Assembly (NCBI GenBank): GCA_037576215.1 | Contig: JBANDB010000001.1 | Span: 4,588,001-4,652,000 of the forward strand | From: Armillaria gallica | Taxonomy: Eukaryota > Basidiomycota > Agaricomycetes > Agaricales > Physalacriaceae | DNA length: 64,000 bases | Direction: 5' to 3' | Translations under genes and position numbers: made by a program | Shown: positions 44,575 to 55,287 of the stretch, piece after piece | Numbering within the stretch: the first letter of the stretch is position 1 | Layout: each line of letters begins with the position of its first letter | The notes under the pieces: generated by a model | What the model saw: only the letters and a program-made list of their open reading frames with translations | Told to the model about the DNA's origin: nothing | Databases searched by the model: none

Positions 44575-45366
44575 TCTGCGGTGACTTCGTACCGAACTCA
44601 GCTTTCTGTTAGTTTTGCCTATTCTATTCTCTCAGTAATGGCAGATGAAGAACTATCGATGCGAACAGAGATGGATGGAATCTGAGATGTGGTGCAACAC
44701 CCTGCCTTAAAGGTATACCAAGTACTGTTAACAATGTATGAAAGAGTTCGGGGTTCAAGTTCATCATGGGGTACATGATGTGCTGTTGTCTTCCCTACCT
44801 TTTTGATAGATGCCCTAGTTCCAGAGTGAACTTTCCCATCATATATGACCGTACTATGGGATGTCATCTCTGTATCAGACTTACTATACAGCTGATGTCC
44901 TTGCCACCAAAACTTTCCCCCCACCCAAATATTCAGGACTTGTCAATGCAATGATTGTAGCAGGTGCTGATATTCAATTTTACAGCAAGATCTGCCAAAT
45001 CGAGTCTCACACTGTGATAGAACAAGCTCAAGTTGGCAGAGATCTCACCAGGATAGTTACCTGGATTCTCTTCCTTGTCTTGATTTCCCTGATTTGACAG
45101 GACATCTCTAGTTCATATACTCTTCATACAATACAGGGTTTTCTCTGCCAGTATCACACTTGTAATTGTGCATCTATTGTGATTGTGTCAAAAATGCCAA
45201 CAGCTCATTACTTAACCCATTGAACATGGTCAGCACATGAGGGTCCAAGTTCTGTTCTGACTTGATGCCAATGATTATCTTCGCAGTGTGTCCAGTACTG
45301 TTTATAACAAGACAGTTGGTATGTCTTATTCTTACAATCTACTGCCTCCTTGTCCTTTCTTACCCC
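44575..45366. repeat. 5' flank of duplicated seven-TM-like locus
   Basis: About 44620-45366 matches 21290-22095 with scattered differences. No coding motif recognised; it may contain the promoter. Confidence 0.5.
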
Positions 45367-46675
45367 ATGGCTACTCAGAGTGACAGTCCATCAGATCTTA
45401 CCAATGACTTCAAATCTTTATTGTTTCGATATCTCGATAGTCAGCTGAACTCCACAATTCTCTATGCACTATTGTATGGTGGGCATCAACATCTGGTGTC
45501 TTGACACATAGATGCTGATGGATATCAGGCATATACACCGGCATTCTCACTGTTACACTGTGGAATATATGTGAGCAAGCAGCATTTCCATTATGACACC
45601 CAAGCAGAAATAAATGGCACAGTCATCCACAAATGTTGGCCCATCCGACGAGCCTTGGTCATCTTTATCATTCTCCTCCATGCTCTGATCACTATCAATT
45701 TTGCTGGCAACTGGTCATGGTTACACTTCGCATTCATCAAGAATGGGCAAAGTTTTTGGACCGTGTATTTGAACCTTGGTTACAGTACCCCAGCAGCCTA
45801 TTGGGCTGTGGATATCGCAGCATACATGAGTACCATTCTCACGGACTTATATATTGTATGTGCAATTCTGCTGGGGATTATCCACATCAGCTCATATAAT
45901 TTTGACTCTAGATTTGGTGCTGCTGGATGGTTTGGGGGCAGCGCTGGCTTGTTGTTCTGCTTCCAATATTTTCCCTAGTTTCTGCAATTGGTATGATGTC
46001 TGGTCCTATCTATGCTTTTCATGCTCATAGTAATACACAACTGTTTATATAGTATCAAGAACCACATATATATATTACTACTACATCAATGCAACCACAC
46101 CCACAGATGTATCTACTATACTCTATATATCCTTCATCCTGGTGACAACATCATCTTGCACCTTGCTCATCATATACCGCATTGTGGCCATTGCCAGTGC
46201 TAGATATGGACTGGCCAGTCGACTGGGAGTTTTTCGCCATTTCATTGAAGTACTGGTGGAATCCTCATTGCTCTATTCAATATCCCTGATTGTATACCTG
46301 GCTTTCATTATTTGCAATGATCCCAAATTCTATTACTTTGATATCACAGCTGTCATTGCAAAGGTGTGTCCATGAGAACCATGACCCTAGCCTCCTTTGT
46401 CACTCATTAAACACCTTGCCTAGGGAGTCGCACCCACACTCCTTGTTGGTCGGGCAGCAGTGGGACATACACGCCCCAGAGAAGACAGTGATGGAAGTAC
46501 AGTGTCATCACTTCATTTCCAAATGTCTTCAGCACACAGCATAACAAGTTCTCAACTTGAAGAATCCACTGATCAGAGTTCAGTCCTTGCAATGGACATT
46601 GAGGCTCAACCAGAGTGGCAACTCATTGAACAAGATCCAGTGGTTTCCATGACAAGTGAGGTTGTCATTTTATAA
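45367..46675 (+). CDS. seven-TM-like integral membrane protein, copy B, 342 aa
   Basis: Exons 45367-45478, 45529-45570, 45623-45855, 45912-45990, 46053-46363, 46424-46675; 1029 nt in frame. Start MATQSDSPSDLTNDFKSLLF. Hydrophobic segments parallel copy A (IYTGILTVTLWNI; ALVIFIILLHALITINF; WLVVLLPIFSLVSA; STILYISFILVTTSS; LYSISLIVYLAFII). The block IWCCWMVWGQRW and tail GVAPTLLVGRAAVGHTRPRED are conserved. Exon 5 begins RTTYIYYYYINATTPT-like sequence where copy A has RTIAEYYEGVEAITR, so this loop has diverged. The family is uncharacterised, with GPCR-like topology. The 3' flank is interrupted 89 bp after the stop by the pogo-type element, which may affect its terminator. Confidence 0.78.
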
Positions 46676-47266
46676 TAAATTTACACCATTTTCTTTTGTT
46701 AGAGTATCTTTTTGGATCATCATTGTACTCCCTGCTACTTTATTTTTTGACCAGTTGTGGAATACAGTTATGGATGGCTGACTTATACATGATCAGTCAT
46801 ATTATATGTCATGCCTTAGACATCAAATTTCCATCTTTTTTCGTGAAATAAGTACATAGACTACATGTATGATATATTTGAAAGTACATGCTATAGCCTT
46901 TAGATGCATAGGATGAAAAAACAAACCAAAATCACTCTACAACATCTGAAAATGTCTGAATTTGATGGCAAACCAATTTTGTGAAACCCCTTGCACAACA
47001 ATTGTTGATTTCAATGCACTCAGAACACTTCTTAAATGTATATACATGTCAGCCAAAGCAGTAGCAATGATTTGCATTGCACCAGGGCTTCCTGGTGATG
47101 GCAAATTTATCATTCTCAGAAGAGTGTCCCAAATAGGAAAACATCAAAACAGGCAGCAAGAAGGAAGCAAGAAAACCCAACTTGCGCACACTGTCCTCAC
47201 TTTCACACCATTGGACCTATATAATATCTCTGAGAGACTATTCAAGCATCACCTCCTGCACTTGCT

Positions 47267-50200
47267 ATGGTTGGGAAGGCCTTATCTGATACCAAAAAGA
47301 AGCAGCTTGCCACAGAAGCAAAATTAGCTCTATAGGCTGAAGCAGTTGATGCATACAAGTTGGAGCCCACAAAGAAGGCTGTTGGACTACAGGCAAGAGG
47401 GGCTCAAGCAGTATGCAATAAATTCATGCAGAGATACAAGCAGGAGACAGGAAAGGAGATCAAACTGAATCATGCCACTGTTATTAATCATGCGAAAGGC
47501 AAGAACACTTGTGCCCAGAACAATGCTCAAAAAGTATGGCTGACCCCAGAGGAGGTGGAGGTCATCATAGCATATATCATCAAACTTGGAAACCATGGAT
47601 TCCCACTTAGTCATCAGCGGTTGAAGAAACATGTTGATGAGATCCTGGGAGCACAGCTCGGAGATCATTTCCCTATTGGCAGTGTTGGAAAGAAATGGAC
47701 GCTGATGTGCTCAGTAACAGGCAGTACACAAATGCAACAAGTGTCTAGATCGTCAATCTAGATACTGAATCACACACACACACACATAATCACCAATGTT
47801 TAAGTTTGAGGGTGAGTATGGTAGAAGCACTCATGGTGTACTTAGATATCAATAATCAATTGGGTTTGTTTCAAAACAACTTCGATTCAAATCTAGAAGT
47901 GTTTACACGAGATACACTAATCACGATAGCGAGGTATATGGACGTGGGGGGTTTGTAAGGTATAATTTGAGTGACTTAGACTCAAAACGACTTCGTCTAG
48001 GAGAGCTGGTAAGGCCTTAACTAGACAAGCTTTAACAATCGAACAATCAAAGACCTAGAGGTCTACAAAGAGCGTAATTGCTCTGGAGTACACGGACTCG
48101 ATTACAACACAAGCACATGCACTTGCAACAAAGAACCAAAGTTCTACAAAGAGTACACAGACTCTACAAAGAACTCACAGGTCCTGGCTTCAAGTATGAG
48201 ACTTGCAAAGAGTACATAGACTCGTTAACTATTCGAACTTAAAGCATTCTAGGGTTTATTTCACTTCAACTAGGCAACGTCTTTGGTTTGTGGTCGACTT
48301 AGCATGTCTAGATCACTTTAGTCAGTGAGGGAGCACAAGGCCTTTGTATGTGGAGCAGTTCAATTAACTAGCAAGGCGCAAATGCGGGGACGACTCTTCT
48401 TCCTACTTGGTTCTTCTAGATTACTTATAGCTGCCCTTTTGGGGTTGACTTGGTAAACTTAATTCACTTCAGTCAAGGATATGCAATTAAAACCAGTGAT
48501 TGATTAGGTAGCTATAAGGCTACTAGCACAAATGTGGGGGAATGCTTTCCTGCCATTATGCATCTAGTCGCTGCTAATTTATATGATTTCTAGTCTAGGT
48601 ATAGGAGCTTGTATCTAAAAGTAATTATGGTATGAGCTCTGGGTATCAATACAAACAATGAGTAATTAATTTACAAGGATTGCACCATTCTGAGGTTTCT
48701 ATTCAGTTGGACAGAATGACTAGCAATCATTCTATTGCCGAGGAGTGTCCTAATGGTCTGTAGGAACTCCTTGCTTCTCCTTCATGCCTTGCCACGTGAA
48801 TTCCTATTCAATACTACGAATTGCACAGTATTTCGAGGATGTAACCACCGATCGTGATTGACTGTCAGACCAAGATTGTATTTGCTTCGATCACTGCATG
48901 ATCTTTAGCTATCTTGGCGCCAAGCATCAGTTATTCAGTTATTCCAAGTTTATTCGTGTTCTAGACTAAGTTCATTTCACATTGTGAACTGTTGTGGACT
49001 TAGCGATTCTCTTCTAGGTTCATTCAGGTCATCGAGATGATGAGTAATCTAATCCTTCTGTGTTCTGCTTTAGGTTTGTAACCCATCTCGATGTGTCCCT
49101 TGGTTCCGACTGTAACTAGTCTTGTTTTGGGCAGGGAATAGCATTCAGTGTTGAAGGCTTATAGAGTTGACTTGTCTAGATGTCACTTCTAAGTCCGTTC
49201 TGATACTGTATTGCTCACTATCTTATATAGTATACTAGCTATCAGTGTAAAGCCTCCACTATAGCTCTCTGTACTGCTTGTAGACTGCACTATTTGATAG
49301 AAATTCGCAAAATCTATAGGTAGCCTGATACCAAGCGTATCAACGCACCGCTTTCTCGAAAAGTACTCAGATCGTATCAAGATGGCATGGTCTATGCCAC
49401 TAGAGGAGAAATGGGGTTGTGCTGTTAACCCTCACACAAATGAAGCATGGTTTACAATGCTTGGCGAAGTTATTAAGAAGTATGACATTGCAGAGGAATT
49501 GTCATATGGAACCAATGAGATAGGCTGCAGTGGATCAACAGGGCAGTGTGAATGAGTCATGGGTGCTTATGATCAATAGCCACACTATCAACAAATCGGA
49601 GGCAGTCGAGAGAATGTTACAGTTATTGTTACAATCTGTGCTGATGGGACATCAACACCACTAGCTGTGATATTCAAGGGCCGTGCTTACCAAGTCAATT
49701 GGAAGCAAGACAATCCTGCAAATGCATCGTGAGCAGATGGTGTTTTTATGAATAACCTAAATATGCTTACCTCATTTTCCCAGTATCAGTTACTTTAAAA
49801 AAGGCTGGACCAATGGCAAAATTGGTGTTGAATCGATCAAGATCTTTGATGAACAGACAAAGACAAAGGCAGCCGGTCCCTACTGCCTACTCCTGGTGGA
49901 TGGACACAACTCTCATTACACTCATGAATTCCTACAATATGCACACACTCATGAGATCATTGTCCTTTGCTACCCTTCCCATGCTACTCATGTCTATCAA
50001 GACCTTGACATTGTTGTTTTCTCAGTCTTGAAGTGAATACTTCGTGAGGAATGAGATAAATATGAAAGGGAAACAGGTGAAAAGATGTCAAAAGATAATT
50101 TCATAACAATTTATGGCAGGGCTCACCTTTGTATGCTGCATCCCCCTATTATATGCTCTGCCTTTCGCAAAACTGGGGTATGGCCATATGATCCCTCAGT

Positions 50201-51107
50201 GGTAACTGCAGATATGATGGCACTGAGCAAGGAGACATCAGTTGAAGGGGAACTACCATTGATCCCAGCAACCCCAATTTGTATCATTGTGAAATTCCTT
50301 TGCCAAGCAGTCCAGATGGAGGTCAGGGACGATCTAGAAAGTGCCAGTGATAGTAGCAGCAAGGTAGGAGTTGGGGGTGATGGCAATAATGCTGATCCAT
50401 TTATCGATGCACCTCAGAATGTGGATGAAAGTGTTCCATGCAGTGAGGGAGATAAGGAGCCAGAAGAATCCCAGCTAGTGCCGAAGGGAAATCTTGCAAA
50501 TGCAATCAAAGATGTGGTTCGACGGCTAAAGGACTCATCGTTGAATTGTCTGATAGGTTCATATTCAACTATTCCCTATCACAATACACGAAACATCATT
50601 CCTACCATTGCAAGGCACTCCGAGGCACTCAGAATGGAGCCGAAGACGAAACGAGAAGCCAAGCTACTTGCTGCCCTTCACATCTCTGAGCAGATGTACC
50701 AAAATTACCAATGGAGAATAATAGAGCTGCAGGCAAACAACATCTTAAACAAGGCATATTGCAAGGCTCTTTGTGAGCAGCTAGTCTTTCGAGAAGCCAA
50801 AAAGGGCAGAAAGGGAAAGGGAAGGCTCATGGGAGATGGTCTACCAGTGTTGTTGACATCAGACTTCTTCTATGAGCGTGTTGTTGAATTTGAAGAGGAA
50901 CAGCAAAGAAAGCAGCGTGAAAAGAAAGAAAGACAGATAGGAAAGGAAGAGAGAAAGAAGGCATTGACAGTGTGGAAAGAGAAGGTCACAAAGCACCAGA
51001 AGATTGTGGATGTACAGCGAGCAGAGTGGGAGAGGGAGAAGCAGGAATATGTTGCTGCAAAGCTGAAGTGGGCATCAGACAAGAAGGAAGACAAGGTCAA
51101 GGGCTGA
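47267..51107 (+). pseudogene. pogo/Fot1-like DDE transposase, interrupted and with stops
   Basis: Begins MVGKALSDTKKKQLATEAK, with a premature TAG at 47333, then a psq/CENP-B-type HTH region (AVGLQARGAQAVCNKF...LNHATVINHAKG). It is cut at 47702 by an LTR-like insert and resumes at 49347 with RFLEKYSDRIKMAWS. The DDE domain is recognisable in shifted frames: VTVIVTICADGTSTPLAVIFKG, LLLVDGHNSHYTHEFL (catalytic Asp) and YPSHATHVYQDLDIVVFSVLK (second/third acidic residue). The last 340 codons (50085-51107) stay open and give the family's C-terminal region with RKTGVWPYDPSVVT and a Lys/Glu coiled coil. Stops at 49554, 49579 and 50030 and frame changes preclude function. Confidence 0.85.
47703..49342. 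mobile_element. LTR-like insertion nested in the transposase, 1640 bp
   Basis: Splits the transposase between KKWT and RFLEKY. The insert starts TGATGTGCTCAG and ends AGCGTATCA (TG...CA, with TGAT/ATCA inverted tips) and is flanked by ACGC at 47699-47702 and 49343-49346. Removing it with one ACGC restores the codons for WTHRFLEK. No protein motif was seen inside. A (CA)n tract at 47771-47787 and repeated CTACAAAGAGTACA motifs (48070-48220) occur. It is most likely a long solo LTR or a non-autonomous LTR element. Confidence 0.72.
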
Positions 51108-51496
51108 TTTACTGGTGTTCAACCTAAGCTGGGCATACTCCCACCTGCCATACCAAAGCCTAAGGTCAATGCCAAGGTCCCAGAGTCATCAGGGAGCAAT
51201 AACAAGGCAGATGATGAGGGTAAGACAGATATCTCATGATGATGCCATATTTCCCCGCACAGTCAGGAGCATGAGAATTGGCCATATAAGTGAGTGATCC
51301 AGATCAAAAATCACACATGGTCACATCAGATACTGATATCTCCCTGATAGACCTGATTTCTACCAGAAATTTTAACACTCGAAGGAGAATGAGTCTTGCA
51401 CAATATCCTTGGAGTCTCCATTTGTAGAAAACCACCCTCAAATCAGAGAACTCGGTCAAATACATTTTTCATGTATAAGTGAACCATACATGACTG

Positions 51497-52976
51497 TAGT
51501 ATCTATACCTCTGTAATCCCTCTCTCCCTTTCTTTGTGTCTTTTTTTATTTTTTTATTTGCTAAGGAATCTGTTTTGCATTAGAGAATCCAACCTCAGTG
51601 GGATGTGCTTGCATGTGGGCTGAAGCTAATTTAGATAACTATGTGTTTGTAATCTATGACATGTGGTCTTTGGAGATCCAGAGGAATGATATTATGTGCA
51701 TGATAACTGAGAGAACACTTAGGCATGGCCTAGAAATGGGTTTTGGCTGACAGAAGTAGTGCGCAGGTTCGAAGTCTGAAGCCTTCCTTGGTTACTGAGC
51801 CTAGAATATGATGCTGTCACCTTTGGAGCAGACCCGAAAGCCAAATACAAGGTATGATCGGTGATCAAGGATTAAGCAGTTATTGAGTGCAAGCCCATGG
51901 GCTACTCTGCTGCTAGGTGGACAACATAGATGTTACTTAGCCCTTTGAGACTATTAAAAGAGGAGCAAGCAGCACTCTGCCAAGAGCATTGTGCCAGTTT
52001 GGACAAGGAATTATCAACCAACAATGAATTAAATTATTAAGAAACTGTTTGTAACAGTCAATCTCCCATAGTATAAGTAAAGTAGAATTTCATGTATTAA
52101 AGCTAAGCTACCTACCCCCCATGTACAGTAATAAAGTTTCAGTTTGAATCTGGACTTGTTGCAATATGTAAGAGTTAGTAACTTCAAATCTTGGCTATAA
52201 CACAAGTTTAGTGAGCTCACAGAAAAATAGAATAAGAGAAACATTTTGAATACAAACTTTGGTTTACTTGAGATAAGAAAGAGATTCAGAGGCAGTGATG
52301 CTGTGCCAGTCTTAAGAGGTTTACTTGATTACATCTGAGAGAGAGCTTTGTTCTTTTTCTAGTTCAGTGTAAGAGAAAATTTGTATTGTGCCAGCCTCTG
52401 TGTAGGTCTTGAGTTGTTTTGCAAGAGAATCAGCCAGATTGAGCTGTTCTAGCAGTTGCATGAAGTGTGACAGGTGTGCACAGTTGGATCTTGTGGCACT
52501 GTTATTAAGGCAAGCATACTGTGTGTGAGGACTTATAGAGATGGTTTTTGAGAATACATTGTGATTTAACTGGGAGTGCCGAGGGCCTCTACCATAATAA
52601 ATTTGGGAGTCAAGTTTAGCAACTAAGAGAAAGGTGGCATCATGTGCAGATTAGATCTAGTGGCAAGTCATACTTAGCAAGCTCACTAACTGAACTTGGT
52701 CATTTTGTAGATCTGCATGTCTGTGTGTATTGTCTATTGAAATATCCTTTGCCTTGAGGGTTGTGTGATTTGCTGTGCTCTCTTGTAAAAGCTTTGAGGA
52801 AACAGAGAATTTGAGATCAGCTTAATAATTATATGTGGTTATGTGCATTGCTCTAGCGAGCTTGCTGAGATATACCTATCTGACTGACTGGACCATTGTC
52901 AAACTTAGCAACATGGCCTTCCTGAAAGACTTTCAGCATTACAACATTGAAGGATTAATTAAGAGTGGGGGGGCTA
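51497..52976. other. AT-rich non-coding region
   Basis: The first about 60 bp continue the 3' flank of the seven-TM copy B locus. The rest is AT-rich with no open frame of note; it ends in a G-run (GAGTGGGGGGGCTA) that looks like a polypurine tract. Confidence 0.4.
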
Positions 52977-53431
52977 TGTAATGTGACCTAACTGGGACTG
53001 ACAGGTTGAAGGGTTGTATAATTTTAAATAGTTATAATTAGGACATTGACTCAGAGATATGAGTAGATGTGACTTTTAATTACTCCTTTGACTCATGTAG
53101 CACAGTATATAAAGGTCCCAAGTAGCTGTAATAAGATATCTTTTTACTTTTTTCCCCCCTAAAACTATAAGTGTAAACTCTTACCATTGGACCTGTGTCA
53201 GGCCAGAGAGTATCACAACTTTGGCTACTGGAGGATAAGGAAGACTTGTATACATCCCGTACCTATACAGTACTTGCATTTATGTCAGCACACCACTGAC
53301 GTTGCCTTAGAACGTTAGACTCCATACATGATACTCTCTCACTAGATTCTAATTGAACTTGAAGCATATGATACTTCACCACACTTCACACCATCTTCCC
53401 AATCTGTACAAGCTTAACGCCATTGATTACA
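52977..53431 (+). repeat. possible LTR, about 455 bp
   Basis: Begins TGTAATGTGACC directly after a polypurine-like G-run, contains a TATA box (AGTATATAAAGG, about 53104) and ends CATTGATTACA, giving TGTAAT/ATTACA inverted tips. No matching partner LTR or flanking duplication was found in the window, so it would be the surviving 3' end of an old element. Confidence 0.4.
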
Positions 53432-54807
53432 CCTGTGACAAATGAGTTCACAAGTTGAGATGATCATCATGAGACCCAGAATGAGTAGCTCTTTGTGTGA
53501 GGTATGCAAGCTTTTCATGGTGGACAATTAGTCACCGTTGGGTTCTCATATTGATTTACTTATGTGTTGGCTTATTTCTGAGTGGATCTCATAGTATATA
53601 AGCTAGGATATTTTGTAGTTAGTCTCCATATCACTTTTGCCACAGATGTAACCCATTTTTGCTACTCACTTCATTTGAGTTCAGCCCTATGATTCTAACA
53701 CTTTGTAGACTCTTGTTATTGCTATCTCACTTGTTGGTCTGAATTTCCATCAGTCGAATTTCCATAATGTGAATAAAGCTCATTCAAAGTTAACAACATT
53801 GATGGTGACTATCATGTTCTTAAATATCACTGTTGACCAGTGCAGCTGTCTTCAAAACCACTCATAAAAATCCCCCACATGCATGTCCCAGAAAGTCTAT
53901 CAGCCCTTGCTGCTATGATAGGAAATATTTGACTCCTCTGCATTACTATTCTCATGAATTGCTTAATGTTCACTCTGCCATTTGCTGACTGTATCACTGT
54001 CGTTGACCTTCTACCAGCCTCTCTTTTTTGCTTGAACATACATGTCAAATCACTTTCTGAAGAATCAAAACCAACCCAGCAGATTTATACTAACTGATCT
54101 CAAGGATCCTCACTCATCTATTTTTTTGACAAAGACATAGCTGGGCAGTGTATCCCATCTGGTAGTGAAACCACAAAAGTTGTGATGAAGACAGATGGCA
54201 CTCTTTCTCCACTGTCTGCCATCAATAATTTGCTATGCTGGTTCAGTGCATCATCCACTACTACTACTGTGGTAGCGATGTGTTCTGCACCAGTTCCCGA
54301 TTCTTTCCGTCCGCTTCTAGCAACATCACAAATCTACTATGATTTATTGGAAGATTTTACAAAGGATTCCAAAGTATGTACCAAGGAATCAGTGACAGAG
54401 GATTGACATGCAGAGAACAAATTAACGAAAGAGTCAACACTTCGACTGCGGAGCAAATCTAAAGGAACCTGCAACTGGCATAATAAAATTCGTGCACCTT
54501 GTTCGAAAAAGACTTGCTTGGTGGCGGCCTTTGGCCGCCACCAGCTCACATTTTCTCACTCTGGGAGTCTTATATTTACACTAGTAAGTGAGGGACAGCC
54601 CATAGGCATTGGGAGTCTATCTCAGGCGGGCCAACAAATTACTCAACTTAATACTAAATACTGTACTATTTTGACCATTAATTCACATAACGCATAACAG
54701 GGCCTTGTGAAATGAAGCTCTTGGTATTTCATAACACGTAACAAGCCCTCTGCAGAGGTAGTACATGCTTAAAATGGTAAATTTTTGGGTCCGGCTGGTG
54801 CCAGACA
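53432..54807. other. AT-rich non-coding region
   Basis: No gene recognised. Short frames at 53827-54048 and 54182-54406 lack motifs. Confidence 0.4.
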
Positions 54808-55287
54808 TAGTGTTCCGATGACTCAGCTTCCAGTCACATGCCAATGGAGTCACGCCGAAAGAAGTCAAGCCAGTGTGATCGGCTTGACTACGGCTTCGAG
54901 TCAATATGCCACCGACTGCAAATTATAGCCCAATTTTCCAAACTGGACATTTTACGACACAGCCACAATGTTCCCACCCTCCTCAACTGTCCACAGCGAG
55001 CCATTCTATAACACCTTTTGGGACATCTTTACATGCAATATATGTGCAGTGGCCTCAAACTCTTTTATTGACTAGCATATACCCAGCATTGTAGCTTATC
55101 CACTGAAATTGAAGTTTGGTATTGCTATTTTGAGTAATGTCTAGTAAAGTCGACGGCATGCCGACTTCATGCCAAGTTGATATGACTTCGAGCTGGGTTG
55201 CTGATAAATTTCGGCTGGAAGTCGTGATGACTTCCAAGTCACAAGAAGTCACGCCAAGCCGTGCGAAGCCGAGTTGTCGGAACACTA
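54808..55287. mobile_element. non-autonomous hAT-like element (MITE), 480 bp
   Basis: Ends read inward TAGTGTTCCGATGACTCAGCTTC and, from the other side, TAGTGTTCCGACAACTCGGC, an inverted repeat of at least 20 bp. The flanks are GCCAGACA (54800-54807) and GCCGGACA (55288-55295), an 8-bp target duplication with one mismatch. The interior is full of AAGTCACG/GACTTCC-type repeats and has no ORF. It shares the TAGTGTT tip with the element at 18173, so one hAT lineage may mobilise both. Confidence 0.82.

Larger units (their letters stand above)
46765..51496 (+). mobile_element. pogo-type (Tc1/mariner superfamily) DNA transposon, decayed
   Basis: Termini form an imperfect inverted repeat of about 30 bp beginning CAGT(T/C)ATGGATGG...ACTTATACATGA, flanked by TA on both sides (46763-46764 and 51497-51498). 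Total 4732 bp, of which 1640 bp is a nested insertion, leaving about 3.1 kb. The paralogous seven-TM locus near 23480-23520 retains the uninterrupted target sequence, which confirms both ends. Confidence 0.85.

Noticed and set aside
47771..47787. CRISPR-like or functional repeat at the CACACA tract
   Set aside because: A simple dinucleotide microsatellite in an LTR-like insertion; no spaced repeats anywhere in the window.
50085..51107. Independent 340-aa gene
   Set aside because: Its N-terminus continues the DDE transposase (RKTGVWPYDPSVVT) and it lies within the pogo element's inverted repeats.
51760..51800. tRNA B-box-like GCAGGTTCGAAGTC
   Set aside because: No matching A-box, acceptor stem or anticodon arm around it.
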